Positions 8,851 through 17,751 of a stretch of DNA of 64,000 nucleotides are shown piece by piece (position 1 is the first letter of the stretch; each line of letters starts with the position of its first letter). The notes beneath the pieces are model-generated. The model saw only the letters and a program-made list of their open reading frames with translations. It made no database searches and was not told the origin of the DNA. The stretch is from Bacteroides sedimenti. GTDB lineage: Bacteria; Bacteroidota; Bacteroidia; Bacteroidales; Bacteroidaceae. The position numbers and the translations under genes were made by a program. The stretch is from positions 62,001 to 126,000 of the forward strand of contig NZ_AP028055.1 in the NCBI RefSeq assembly GCF_040365225.1, given 5' to 3'.

Positions 8851-9399
8851 TTAATAGTTCCGCTTTACAAAATCATGCAATTCCTCAAAACTCTCGGTCC
8901 GAGTTTCCTGAAACATGTTGATGGCAATCCTTGCGCAGGCTTCCGCATCGGCCAGGGCATGGTGATGCTGCTTTAAATCGTATCCACAATGTTGGGAAAC
9001 AGTGTGCAGCTGATGATTTACCAATCCTTTGTGCATCTTTTTGGAGAGGCGGCAGGTGCAATAAAACTGGTAATCAGGGTAAGAGAGGCCATAGAGGTTG
9101 AAAACGGCTTTCAGGCACCCTTCATCGAAAGGACTGTTGTGGGCAACCAGCGGCAACCCGTTCAATCTGGATGAAACGTTTGCCCAGACATCGGGGAAAT
9201 CGGGCGACTCCTTGGTGTCCTCAAATGTCATTCCGTGAACCTGGGTGGTCCAGTATGTATAAAAGTTGGGACGTGGACGGATAAAGCTGTGGAAGCGGTC
9301 GGTTATAATCCCGTCTTCTACTATAATGACCCCTACACTGCACACACTGCTGCGCTGTCCGTTGGCTGTTTCAAAATCGATGGCGGCGAATGATTCCAT
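8851..9399 (-). CDS. DEDDh 3'-5' exonuclease, DNA polymerase III epsilon-like
   Basis: A 182-residue stand-alone exonuclease domain. The first motif is FAAIDFETANG (Asp8, Glu10), the second lies around LPLVAHNSPFDEGCL, and the third is HHALADAEACARI with the His and Asp of the DEDDh type. It has no polymerase or BRCT part, so it probably works as a nuclease in repair or RNA/DNA trimming rather than as the proofreading subunit. It starts 4 bp after the EamA gene stop, so the two are likely co-transcribed. Confidence 0.88.
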   Translation of the reverse strand: MESFAAIDFETANGQRSSVCSVGVIIVEDGIITDRFHSFIRPRPNFYTYWTTQVHGMTFEDTKESPDFPDVWANVSSRLNGLPLVAHNSPFDEGCLKAVFNLYGLSYPDYQFYCTCRLSKKMHKGLVNHQLHTVSQHCGYDLKQHHHALADAEACARIAINMFQETRTESFEELHDFVKRNY

Positions 9400-9403
9400 T
9401 TTC

Positions 9404-10399
9404 TTATGATTTAATATTTTGATTCAGATCTTTTCTATAGAGTTCTTCCGGTCTTTCTTCCTCTGTTCGTTGTCTGTTCTGTGTCAGAATATAGGCATCC
9501 ATCTGTGCTTTGGACCGGCTTTGAGTCACAATGTAGACTCCCAGAAACACCAGCACAATGGCACCGGCTTTCGACCAGCCTAAAGTATCCATCCCGATGG
9601 TAACAGCAATAAACGAAGCGACGATGGGTTGGATATAATTATACATGCTCACAATGGTAGGACGTAAATTCTGCTGCCCAATCATCACTAGCAGATACGC
9701 CAGGCAAGTGGAGCCTAACACCACAAAAGCAATTCCTCCGTACACATGCAATGATACTGCAGAGAAATTGATTGCAGCCACATCTGAATAAGAGAAAGGT
9801 GTGAGGCAGATAGAAGAATAGATAAACATCCATTTCATGAGGGTAACAGTGGAGTATCTCCCGAACAGGTCCTTAAATACTGTAAGATAGATGGCAAAAC
9901 TTAGCTGACTGGCAAGGCAAAGCAAATCGCCCCAGATATTGCCGGCTTTGCCGGTTGTGACACTGTGGCCGCTTAATATCAGTAGCATAGCACCTGTGGC
10001 ACCCAGAAAAATACCAATAACCTTCTTTCCTGTCACTGGTTCTTTAAGATAGAGAGCAGCTACAATCATGGTGACAATGGGAGCCATTGTACAAATGATA
10101 GAGGCATTGATGGGGGAAGTGAGTGAAAGTCCGAAGACGAAAGTTCCCTGATTTAAAACAATGCCGAAAAGAGATGCGAAGAACAACCTCAGTAAATCTT
10201 CGTGGCATACATGTTCACGTTTTGTGAAAATAGAGAGCAGCCAGAATATAATTGCTGCGCCGAAACAACGAAAAGTAGTGAGAGACAAGGGTGTAATTGA
10301 AGAATCTAAAACCGATTTAGCAATAGGAGCATTCAATCCCCAGATAATATTTGCCATCAGTACAGTTATGTGACCCTTGTATTTCTTATCGTTATTCAT
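9404..10399 (-). CDS. EamA-family DMT transporter
   Basis: A 331-residue membrane protein with ten predicted helices in two EamA repeats (residues about 10-145 and 160-300). Typical blocks are NIIWGLNAPIAK at the N-terminus and LGSTCLAYLLVMIGQQ in the second repeat. Members export amino acids, purines or other metabolites; the substrate cannot be read here. The last about 35 residues form a charged cytoplasmic tail. It is first in a minus-strand cluster with the exonuclease and is preceded by a good Bacteroides-type promoter at 10422-10451. Confidence 0.85.
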   Translation of the reverse strand: MNNDKKYKGHITVLMANIIWGLNAPIAKSVLDSSITPLSLTTFRCFGAAIIFWLLSIFTKREHVCHEDLLRLFFASLFGIVLNQGTFVFGLSLTSPINASIICTMAPIVTMIVAALYLKEPVTGKKVIGIFLGATGAMLLILSGHSVTTGKAGNIWGDLLCLASQLSFAIYLTVFKDLFGRYSTVTLMKWMFIYSSICLTPFSYSDVAAINFSAVSLHVYGGIAFVVLGSTCLAYLLVMIGQQNLRPTIVSMYNYIQPIVASFIAVTIGMDTLGWSKAGAIVLVFLGVYIVTQSRSKAQMDAYILTQNRQRTEEERPEELYRKDLNQNIKS

Positions 10400-10421
10400 A
10401 TTGTCTCTATATATATTCCGG

Positions 10422-10451
10422 CAAAATTAATTCTTATTAATAAGATGGCAA
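10422..10451 (-). promoter_or_regulatory. Bacteroides-type promoter for the EamA/exonuclease genes
   Basis: Reading the minus strand, a TTG -33 element (plus-strand CAA at 10449-10451) is followed after 19 bp by TAATTTTG (complement of 10422-10429), matching TAnnTTTG. It lies 23 bp before the EamA start. Confidence 0.55.
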
Positions 10452-10466
10452 TATTGTTTTAATGAA

Positions 10467-10497
10467 TTGTTTTCTATGAAAATATTAATTAACTTTG
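10467..10497 (+). promoter_or_regulatory. Bacteroides-type promoter for acnA-icd-gltA
   Basis: TTG at 10467-10469, a 20-bp spacer and TAACTTTG at 10490-10497, an exact TAnnTTTG element. The predicted transcript has a leader of about 100 nt that contains two copies of TAAAAGGTG (10510-10518 and 10529-10537). Confidence 0.6.
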
Positions 10498-10608
10498 CGA
10501 AAGTGGCACTAAAAGGTGTTTTAGATGTTAAAAGGTGCAATAATATGCAATTAATAAAACAAAATGACGCCAATAACGCCTAATTGACAACATTAAAAAA
10601 TAAATCTT

Positions 10609-12852
10609 ATGGTGCATGATATTGAAATGCTAAAGAGATTTTACTCCACTTTTACAGACCGGGTATTCATTTCACGTAAGAACGTCGGCAGGTCTCTCAC
10701 TTTAGCTGAAAAGATTCTATATGCTCACCTGTTTGACGAAAATCAGGAAACAAGTTATAAACGCGGTGAAGATTATGTAAACTTCCGGCCCGATAGAGTA
10801 GCGATGCAGGATGCTACTGCTCAGATGGCGCTATTGCAGTTTATGAATGCAGGAAAAGAGAAATCGGCCGTGCCGGCAACCGTGCATTGCGACCACCTGA
10901 TTCAGGCATACAAAGGGGCGAGTGAAGATGTTGAAACGGCAAACGTTACAAACCGGGAAGTATACGACTTCCTGCGGGATGTTTCTTCCAAATATGGCAT
11001 CGGGTTCTGGAAACCGGGTGCGGGAATAATCCATCAGGTGGTACTTGAAAATTACGCTTTCCCCGGAGGAATGATGGTTGGTACCGACTCGCATACGCCA
11101 AATGCAGGTGGATTAGGAATGATTGCCATTGGTGTGGGGGGTGCAGATGCTGTGGATGTAATGACTGGGATGGAATGGGAACTGAAAATGCCAAAACTGA
11201 TTGGGGTGAAGCTGACCGGAAAACTCAGTGGATGGGCTTCTCCTAAGGATGTGATACTGAAACTGGCAGGAATATTGACCGTGAAAGGCGGAACCAATGC
11301 CATTATTGAATATTTCGGCGAAGGAGCAACTTCTCTTTCAGCTACCGGAAAAGCGACTATATGCAATATGGGAGCGGAAGTGGGCGCAACAACCTCTTTG
11401 TTTGCGTATGATGCTCAGATTTCCGACTATCTTCGTGCAACGGAAAGAGCGGAAATAGCCGATATGGCCGATGCTATTGTTACCGATTTACAGGCAGACC
11501 CGGAGGTGTATGCCAATCCGGAAAACTATTTCGATCGGATTATTGAAATTGATCTGTCTGCATTGGAACCCTATATTAACGGCCCGTTTACTCCAGATGC
11601 CGCGACTCCGATTTCGGAATTCGCAGCAAAGGTTATTGCCAACGACTATCCGCGGAAGATGGAGGTGGGACTGATTGGTTCATGCACCAACTCTTCCTAT
11701 CAGGATATCAGTCGGGCGGCCTCAGTGGCGCGTCAAGCTATTGAAAAGAAAATAAAAGCAGAGGCTCCTTTGATTGTGAATCCAGGCTCAGAAAGAGTCT
11801 ATCAAACTGCACTTCGCGATGGAATGATTGAGACTTTTGAGTCGGTAGGAGGAACCATAATGGCCAATGCTTGTGGTCCTTGTATTGGCCAATGGAAGCG
11901 TATAACAGATGATCCGACCCGTAAAAATGCAATCGTAACATCTTTTAATCGGAATTTTGCCAAACGGGCCGACGGCAACCCAAATACCTATGCATTTGTG
12001 GCTTCGCCGGAACTGACTATGGCACTGACCATTGCCGGTGACCTCTGTTTCAATCCGATGAAAGACAAGCTGACCAATGCTGATGGTGAGCAAGTGATGC
12101 TGGATGAACCAAAAGGAGAGAATCTCCCGATAAAAGGGTTTGCACAAGGAGACAGTGGATATATGGCTCCAGCTGGTGCTGCAACAGAGATAAAAATTGA
12201 TCCTGCATCCACTCGCTTACAGGCGCTTCAGCCGTTCCCGGCATGGGATGGCAATGAACTGCTGAATATGCCCCTTTTGATTAAAGCACAGGGGAAATGT
12301 ACAACAGACCACATCTCAATGGCCGGACCGTGGCTACGCTTCCGCGGCCATCTGGAAAATATTTCAGATAACATGTTGATGGGAGCGGTGAATGCTTTTA
12401 ACGGAAAGACGAACACAGTTTATAACCGCTTGTCCGGAGAATACGGAGCGGTATCAGCCGTGGCAAAGCAGTACAAAACTGAGGGTATTTCTTCAATTGT
12501 AGTGGCGGAAGAAAATTACGGAGAAGGTTCTTCTCGTGAACATGCTGCCATGGAACCGCGTTTCTTAAATGTACGCGTGATTCTTGCCAAGAGTTTTGCA
12601 CGCATTCACGAAACAAACCTGAAAAAACAGGGTATGTTGGCGGTTACTTTTGCCAATAAGGAAGATTATGATCGCATTCAGGAACATGATATTATTTCCA
12701 TTGTGGGGCTCGGTTCTTTTGCTCCGGGACGCTCATTGATGGCGATTGTGAAGCATGAAGATGGAAAACAGGAGAGCTTTGAAGTGCTGCATACCTACAA
12801 CCAGCAGCAAATTGGCTGGTTTAGAGCAGGATCGGCATTAAACAGTAAATAG
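10609..12852 (+). CDS. acnA: Aconitate hydratase, mitochondrial type
   Basis: Isomerises citrate to isocitrate with a [4Fe-4S] cluster. At 747 residues it has the length and sequence style of mitochondrial aconitase rather than the longer bacterial AcnA. Cluster ligands are Cys359 (GSCTNSSY), Cys422 and Cys425 (ANACGPCIGQW). TDSHTPNAGGLGMIAIGVGG is the substrate-binding block, and the C-terminal swivel domain carries NYGEGSSREHAA. It is first in the acnA-icd-gltA cluster, 27 bp before icd. A mitochondrial-like aconitase clustered with these genes has been described in Bacteroides fragilis. Homology is certain; acnA is used as the Bacteroides name. Confidence 0.96.
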   Translation: MVHDIEMLKRFYSTFTDRVFISRKNVGRSLTLAEKILYAHLFDENQETSYKRGEDYVNFRPDRVAMQDATAQMALLQFMNAGKEKSAVPATVHCDHLIQAYKGASEDVETANVTNREVYDFLRDVSSKYGIGFWKPGAGIIHQVVLENYAFPGGMMVGTDSHTPNAGGLGMIAIGVGGADAVDVMTGMEWELKMPKLIGVKLTGKLSGWASPKDVILKLAGILTVKGGTNAIIEYFGEGATSLSATGKATICNMGAEVGATTSLFAYDAQISDYLRATERAEIADMADAIVTDLQADPEVYANPENYFDRIIEIDLSALEPYINGPFTPDAATPISEFAAKVIANDYPRKMEVGLIGSCTNSSYQDISRAASVARQAIEKKIKAEAPLIVNPGSERVYQTALRDGMIETFESVGGTIMANACGPCIGQWKRITDDPTRKNAIVTSFNRNFAKRADGNPNTYAFVASPELTMALTIAGDLCFNPMKDKLTNADGEQVMLDEPKGENLPIKGFAQGDSGYMAPAGAATEIKIDPASTRLQALQPFPAWDGNELLNMPLLIKAQGKCTTDHISMAGPWLRFRGHLENISDNMLMGAVNAFNGKTNTVYNRLSGEYGAVSAVAKQYKTEGISSIVVAEENYGEGSSREHAAMEPRFLNVRVILAKSFARIHETNLKKQGMLAVTFANKEDYDRIQEHDIISIVGLGSFAPGRSLMAIVKHEDGKQESFEVLHTYNQQQIGWFRAGSALNSK

Positions 12853-12879
12853 AATTATTAGGTAGAAAAGGTTCAGGAT

Positions 12880-14064
12880 ATGAAAATTACGAAAGAAAAC
12901 GGCCGGCTTATAATACCCGACTGTGTTACCGTACCCTTTATTATGGGAGATGGTGTTGGAGCGGAGATTACTCCTGCTGCACAAGCTATTGTCAATGCAG
13001 CAGTAAGAGCTGCATATCAAGGTAAAAAAGAGATTGAATGGATGGAGGTCTTGGCCGGTGAGAAAGCTTTCAATGCTACCGGTTCCTGGTTGCCTGATGA
13101 AACCATGCAGATGTTCAAGGATTACTATGTGGGAATAAAAGGTCCGCTAACTACTCCGATAGGCGGTGGAATACGTTCCTTGAATGTGGCGCTCAGGCAG
13201 GAACTCGATTTGTATGTTTGTCTGCGTCCGGTGCGTTGGTTCAGCGGAGTTGTTTCTCCAGTAAAGGAACCTCAAAAAGTGAATATGCATATTTTCCGCG
13301 AAAATACGGAAGATATCTATGCCGGTATCGAGTGGGAACAGGGTACACCCGAGGCGGAGAAGTTCTATCGTTTTCTTCGCGATGAGATGGGCGTAACCAA
13401 AGTGCGTTTCCCGGAAACCTCATCTTTCGGTGTGAAACCGGTTTCAAAAGAAGGAACCGAACGGTTGGTACGTGCAGCTATCCGCTACGCCTTGACCAAC
13501 AATCTGCCAAGTGTAACACTTGTGCATAAAGGAAATATCATGAAGTTTACCGAAGGGGGATTCAAAAAGTGGGGATATGAACTCGCTGAACGGGAGTTCG
13601 GAAACGAATTGCGCGAAGGCAAAATCGTAATCAAAGATGTGATTGCCGATGCTTTTCTGCAAAACACATTACTTATTCCTGAGGAATATTCGGTTATTGC
13701 TACCCTGAACTTGAATGGCGACTATATATCTGACCAGCTTGCAGCCATGGTTGGCGGCATTGGTATAGCTCCGGGAGCCAATATAAACTATGACTCGGGA
13801 CATGCCATTTTTGAGGCAACTCACGGAACGGCTCCGAACATTGCGGGACAGAATTGTGTTAATCCTTCGTCACTACTCTTGTCTGCTGTAATGATGCTTG
13901 AGTATTTTGGATGGAACGAAGCTGCCAATCTTATTACATCGGCTATGGAACAAGCTTTTGAAAAAGGTAAGGCAACTCATGATCTGGCTCGTTTCATGCC
14001 GGGAGGCATCTCCCTCTCCACAACAGAGTTTCGTGACTTATTAGTTTCTATCATTGAAAAATAA
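12880..14064 (+). CDS. icd: Isocitrate dehydrogenase
   Basis: Oxidative decarboxylation of isocitrate to 2-oxoglutarate. The 394-residue protein shows the substrate loop (SLNVALRQELDLYVCLRP), FRENTEDIYAGIEW, the Lys-bearing HKGNIMKFTEGGF, metal-binding DVIADAFLQ, and the cofactor loop ATHGTAPNIAGQN. At the two positions that set NADP use in the E. coli enzyme (Lys344-Tyr345) this protein has Asn320-Ile321, while the later Val is kept (Val327), so the cofactor is uncertain although annotation pipelines would say NADP. It is 13 bp before gltA in the same operon. Confidence 0.95.
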   Translation: MKITKENGRLIIPDCVTVPFIMGDGVGAEITPAAQAIVNAAVRAAYQGKKEIEWMEVLAGEKAFNATGSWLPDETMQMFKDYYVGIKGPLTTPIGGGIRSLNVALRQELDLYVCLRPVRWFSGVVSPVKEPQKVNMHIFRENTEDIYAGIEWEQGTPEAEKFYRFLRDEMGVTKVRFPETSSFGVKPVSKEGTERLVRAAIRYALTNNLPSVTLVHKGNIMKFTEGGFKKWGYELAEREFGNELREGKIVIKDVIADAFLQNTLLIPEEYSVIATLNLNGDYISDQLAAMVGGIGIAPGANINYDSGHAIFEATHGTAPNIAGQNCVNPSSLLLSAVMMLEYFGWNEAANLITSAMEQAFEKGKATHDLARFMPGGISLSTTEFRDLLVSIIEK

Positions 14065-14076
14065 AATCGCACCATT

Positions 14077-15426
14077 ATGAAAAAAGAATATGTTATTTAT
14101 AAATTGTCAGAGTCGGTTAAGACCACGGCACGGATAGACAACGAACTGTTTACCCTCTATGGCGTAAAGCGTGGCTTACGCAACGAAGATGGTACGGGAG
14201 TTTTGGTGGGGCTGACCAAAATTGGTAACGTAGTAGGTTACGAGCGTATACCCGGAGGTGGGCTCGAGCCCATTCCCGGAAAGCTCTTTTACCGCGGACT
14301 GGATTTGGATGATATAGCTCATGCCGTAATGAAAGAACATCGTTTCGGCTTTGAAGAAGTAGCTTACTTGTTGCTTTCGGGTAATCTGCCCGATAAAGAA
14401 GAGTTGGTTTCATTCAAAGAACTGATTAATGAAAATATGCCCCTGGAACAGAAAATCAAGATGAACATACTTGATTTGGAAGGGAATAATATTATGAATA
14501 TCCTGGCTCGCAGTGTGCTGGAAATGTATACCTATGATACTAACCCGGATGATACCTCGCGTGATAACCTGATGCGCCAAAGCATTGAACTGATTTCGAA
14601 GTTTCCTACGATTATTGCTTATGCCTACAATATATTACGGCATGCCACCTTTGGGCTATCCTTGCACATCCGTCATCCTAAAGAAGAACTTTCAATTGCC
14701 GAAAACTTCCTCTATATGCTGAAAAAGAAGTATACTGATCTGGAAGCACGCACGCTCGACTTGCTGCTGATATTACACGCAGAGCATGGTGGTGGTAACA
14801 ACTCTACCTTCACCGTGAGGGTTACTTCTTCAACCGGAACAGATACCTACTCTTCCATTGCTGCCGGCATTGGCTCGTTGAAAGGTCCGTTGCACGGTGG
14901 TGCCAACATTCAGGTAGTGGATATGTTTAATCACCTGAAAGAGAATATTCAGGACTGGACCAACGTGGAAGAAATTGATACATACCTAAATCGGATTCTG
15001 AATAAGGAAGCTTATAACAAGAGCGGACTTATTTACGGTATCGGGCATGCGGTTTACACCATCTCCGATCCACGTGCAGTGTTGCTTAAAGAGATGGCGC
15101 GCGACCTTGCCAAGGAGAAAGGCAGAGAAGAGGAATTCAATTTTCTTGAACTGCTGGAAGAACGTTCGCTGGAATGCTTCAATAAGTTTAAGGGTGAAGG
15201 GGCCAAAAAGGTATGCAGTAACGTTGATTTCTATTCCGGATTTGTATACGAAATGATTGGCTTGCCTTCGGAAATCTATACTCCGTTGTTTGCCATGTCG
15301 CGTATTGTGGGATGGACGGCACATCGTATCGAAGAACTGAACTTTGAAGGAAAGCGAATCATTCGTCCTGCTTACAAAAATGTGTTGGATATTCAGGAAT
15401 ATGTACCTTTATCAGATAGGGTTTGA
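14077..15426 (+). CDS. gltA: Citrate synthase
   Basis: Condenses oxaloacetate and acetyl-CoA to citrate. At 449 residues it is longer than the usual 370-430, with an N-terminal extension of about 50 residues before VGYERIPGGGLEPIPGKLFYRG. Catalytic His residues lie in LKGPLHGGANIQ and YGIGHAVYTISDPRA, and the catalytic Asp region is in NVDFYSGFVYEMIG. With acnA and icd it makes the branch from acetyl-CoA to 2-oxoglutarate for glutamate synthesis, a usual role in anaerobes with a split TCA cycle. The mscS gene follows at once. Confidence 0.95.
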   Translation: MKKEYVIYKLSESVKTTARIDNELFTLYGVKRGLRNEDGTGVLVGLTKIGNVVGYERIPGGGLEPIPGKLFYRGLDLDDIAHAVMKEHRFGFEEVAYLLLSGNLPDKEELVSFKELINENMPLEQKIKMNILDLEGNNIMNILARSVLEMYTYDTNPDDTSRDNLMRQSIELISKFPTIIAYAYNILRHATFGLSLHIRHPKEELSIAENFLYMLKKKYTDLEARTLDLLLILHAEHGGGNNSTFTVRVTSSTGTDTYSSIAAGIGSLKGPLHGGANIQVVDMFNHLKENIQDWTNVEEIDTYLNRILNKEAYNKSGLIYGIGHAVYTISDPRAVLLKEMARDLAKEKGREEEFNFLELLEERSLECFNKFKGEGAKKVCSNVDFYSGFVYEMIGLPSEIYTPLFAMSRIVGWTAHRIEELNFEGKRIIRPAYKNVLDIQEYVPLSDRV

Positions 15427-15431
15427 TTAAC

Positions 15432-16688
15432 ATGGAGAATGTAATAACTCAATGGATAAATGATTTTCTTTGTCTGCTAGGTTTCTCAACCGGTGCGGCA
15501 AATACATGGGATCGGTGGGTGACAATAGCTTTAATTGTCGGGGTTGCGTTATTGGCAGATTTTATTTGTCGGATCATATTGCTAAAGGTGGTCAAAAAGC
15601 TGGTAACCAAAACCAAGGCAACCTGGGATGATATTATTTTTGATGAAAAGGTAATGACCAAACTGTGCCACATAGTGGCTCCGGTAATGATCTATTTCAT
15701 GTTTCCTATTGCCTTTCCAAAAAGTTCCGACCTCTATACGCTGGTGCTGAAGATTTCGGAAGTTTATATTATCGCCGTAGTCATGCGGTTTGTGATGGAA
15801 TTTTGTCAGGCAGTATACTTTGTATATAATGAGAATGAGAAGTATCGCGACCGGCCGCTGAAAGGCTTGTTGCAGACGGCTCAGGTGGTGATATTCTTTA
15901 TAGGTGGCATTTTGATTTTCAGCGTGCTGTTTGATAAATCGCCCGGGTCGCTGCTGGCAGGATTGGGTGCTTCGGCAGCCATCCTGATGTTGGTTTTCAA
16001 AGACAGCATTATGGGCTTTGTATCGGGCATTCAGCTTTCGGCAAACAACATGGTGCGTCCGGGCGATTGGATTACCATGCCTAAATACAACGCCGATGGT
16101 ACAGTGATCGAAGTTACCCTGAACACCGTGAAAGTGAGGAACTTTGATAATACCATCACCACCTTGCCACCCTATGCACTGATAAGCGACTCTTTTCAGA
16201 ACTGGCGGGGAATGACAGAGTCGGGAGGACGACGGGTGAAACGGTTTATCAACATAGATATGAACAGTGTGAAGTTCTGCAGCCCCGAAATGCTTGAAAA
16301 GTTTCGTCGGATCTCTCTGCTGAGGAGCTACATAGATGAGACGGAAGAACGGTTGAAGGCTTATAATCAGGAGTGTGGTGTGGACGACTCCGTGCTGGTG
16401 AATGGCTTTAGACAGACAAACCTGGGTGTGTTCCGGGCCTATCTGGAGTTTTATTTGCGCAGTCTTTCGGGAGTGAATCAGGAGATGACTCTGCTGGTAA
16501 GGCATCTGCAGCCTACAGAGAAAGGAATCCCGATGGAACTCTATTTCTTTTCCAGCTCGAAAGAGTGGGCTGTTTATGAAAAGATTCAAGCGGATGTGAT
16601 GGACCACGTGTTGGCTGTTGTTCCTGAGTTTGACCTCGCCGTGTTCCAGAATCCGACAGGAGCTGATTTCAGGATGTTGAAAAATTAA
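15432..16688 (+). CDS. Mechanosensitive ion channel, MscS family (YbdG-like)
   Basis: Inner-membrane channel of about 418 residues that opens under osmotic stress. There are about five hydrophobic segments; the pore helix and following beta domain are given by GLGASAAILMLVFKDSIMGF, then IQLSANNMVRPGDWI. The length and the C-terminal part (ETEERLKAYNQE, HLQPTEKGIPMELYFFSS) resemble YbdG. The ATG at 15432 is chosen because an in-frame TTG at 15423 overlaps the gltA stop. It starts 5 bp after gltA. Its last 35 codons are duplicated in diverged form at 35521-35628. Confidence 0.92.
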   Translation: MENVITQWINDFLCLLGFSTGAANTWDRWVTIALIVGVALLADFICRIILLKVVKKLVTKTKATWDDIIFDEKVMTKLCHIVAPVMIYFMFPIAFPKSSDLYTLVLKISEVYIIAVVMRFVMEFCQAVYFVYNENEKYRDRPLKGLLQTAQVVIFFIGGILIFSVLFDKSPGSLLAGLGASAAILMLVFKDSIMGFVSGIQLSANNMVRPGDWITMPKYNADGTVIEVTLNTVKVRNFDNTITTLPPYALISDSFQNWRGMTESGGRRVKRFINIDMNSVKFCSPEMLEKFRRISLLRSYIDETEERLKAYNQECGVDDSVLVNGFRQTNLGVFRAYLEFYLRSLSGVNQEMTLLVRHLQPTEKGIPMELYFFSSSKEWAVYEKIQADVMDHVLAVVPEFDLAVFQNPTGADFRMLKN

Positions 16689-16699
16689 CATAGAGAATA

Positions 16700-16729
16700 T
16701 TGTATCTTTAGTAAAGTATTGTACTTTTG
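16700..16729 (+). promoter_or_regulatory. Bacteroides-type promoter for the AraC regulator
   Basis: TTG at 16700-16702, 19-bp spacer and TACTTTTG at 16722-16729, an exact TAnnTTTG element, 27 bp before the chosen ATG. Confidence 0.55.
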
Positions 16730-16756
16730 CTGTATAATACTTTATTAACCTATACA

Positions 16757-17650
16757 ATGGTGAACTCAAACACAAGTCATATCATTCGTGAAATAACACC
16801 CTTATCTGACAAAGACTGTTTTTATATTGCTGAACGTTATAAGAAAGAATTTACCTATCCTATTCACAATCATCAGGAATTTGAACTGAATTTTACTGAA
16901 AAGGCATCTGGCGTTAGACGCATAGTAGGAGATTCTGTAGAAGTGATTGGAGACTACGATTTAGTACTGATAACCGGTAAAGACCTGGAGCATGTATGGG
17001 AACAACACGAGTGTCATTCTGAACAAATACGGGAAATAACGATTCAATTTTCATCCGATTTGTTCTTTAAAAGTTTTATAAACAAGAATCAATTCGACAG
17101 CATCCGAAAAATGTTGGAAGAGGCACAAAAAGGGCTTTCTTTCCCAATGTCTGCCATACTCAAAGTATATCACTTGCTTGACTCCCTGGCTTCCGAGAAA
17201 GAAGGGTTCTACGCTGTGATAAACTTTCTAACGATACTCTACGAACTTTCTCTTTGTAATGATGCGCACACCCTTTCCAGTTCTTCTTTTGCTAAGATCA
17301 GTGTTCATTCAGACAGTCGTCGCGTTCAAAAGGTACAAGATTATATCAATGAACATTATAAAGAAGAAATCAGGCTTACTCAATTAGCCGACATGGTTGG
17401 AATGACGTCGGTCTCTTTCAGCCGTTTTTTTAAACTTCGTACTGGTAAGAATCTCTCAGATTACATAATAGACATTCGTTTAGGGTATTCAATCCGCCTG
17501 CTTGTAGACTCAACTCAGTCTGTTGCCGAGATCTGTTATGAGTGTGGCTTCAATAATCTCTCCAATTTTAATCGAATCTTTAAAAAGAAAAAAGGATGTT
17601 CTCCCAAAGATTTCCGGGATAATTATCGAAAGAAAAAGATCGTTGTTTAA
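16757..17650 (+). CDS. AraC-family transcriptional regulator
   Basis: A 297-residue one-component regulator: an N-terminal cupin-like sensor domain (IHNHQEFELNF and the following strands, residues about 30-95) and a C-terminal pair of helix-turn-helix motifs (RLTQLADMVGMTSVSFSRFF and VAEICYECGFNNLSNFNRIF). The ATG at 16757 is preferred; a TTG at 16727 lies inside the predicted promoter. It stands alone between mscS and the mannan locus, both on the same strand, and is the most likely activator of that locus. The ligand, perhaps a manno-oligosaccharide or its metabolite, is inferred. A phased palindrome array begins 21 bp after its stop codon. Confidence 0.9.
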   Translation: MVNSNTSHIIREITPLSDKDCFYIAERYKKEFTYPIHNHQEFELNFTEKASGVRRIVGDSVEVIGDYDLVLITGKDLEHVWEQHECHSEQIREITIQFSSDLFFKSFINKNQFDSIRKMLEEAQKGLSFPMSAILKVYHLLDSLASEKEGFYAVINFLTILYELSLCNDAHTLSSSSFAKISVHSDSRRVQKVQDYINEHYKEEIRLTQLADMVGMTSVSFSRFFKLRTGKNLSDYIIDIRLGYSIRLLVDSTQSVAEICYECGFNNLSNFNRIFKKKKGCSPKDFRDNYRKKKIVV

Positions 17651-17670
17651 TCATTCCTGATATATTTTTA

Positions 17671-17751
17671 TTGTTCTGTACAAAAGATTGCATTCTTCTG
17701 TACAGAACAATTGTTTCTTTTGTACAAAAGAATGCAATCTTTTGTACAAGA
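17671..17751 (+). repeat. Four TGTACA palindromes at exact 22-bp spacing, forming nested inverted repeats
   Basis: TGTACA occurs at 17677, 17699, 17721 and 17743, each 22 bp from the next, in the context TTYTGTACARAA for the first three. The segment 17674-17707 is an inverted repeat of 17718-17751 with 30 of 34 positions matching, around a 10-base spacer. Within it, 17671-17682 and 17699-17710 are a perfect 12-bp inverted repeat. It may be an operator array on one DNA face, or a long RNA hairpin at the end of the AraC transcript. Confidence 0.85.

Noticed and set aside
15582..16775. A 397-codon open frame on the minus strand opposite mscS
   Set aside because: It mirrors a clear MscS channel gene, has no recognisable domain or signal and is rich in His and Gln as expected from a shadow frame.
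17671..17751. Insertion-sequence end
   Set aside because: There is no transposase frame or target duplication around the inverted repeats, and the internal 22-bp phase is not typical of IS ends.
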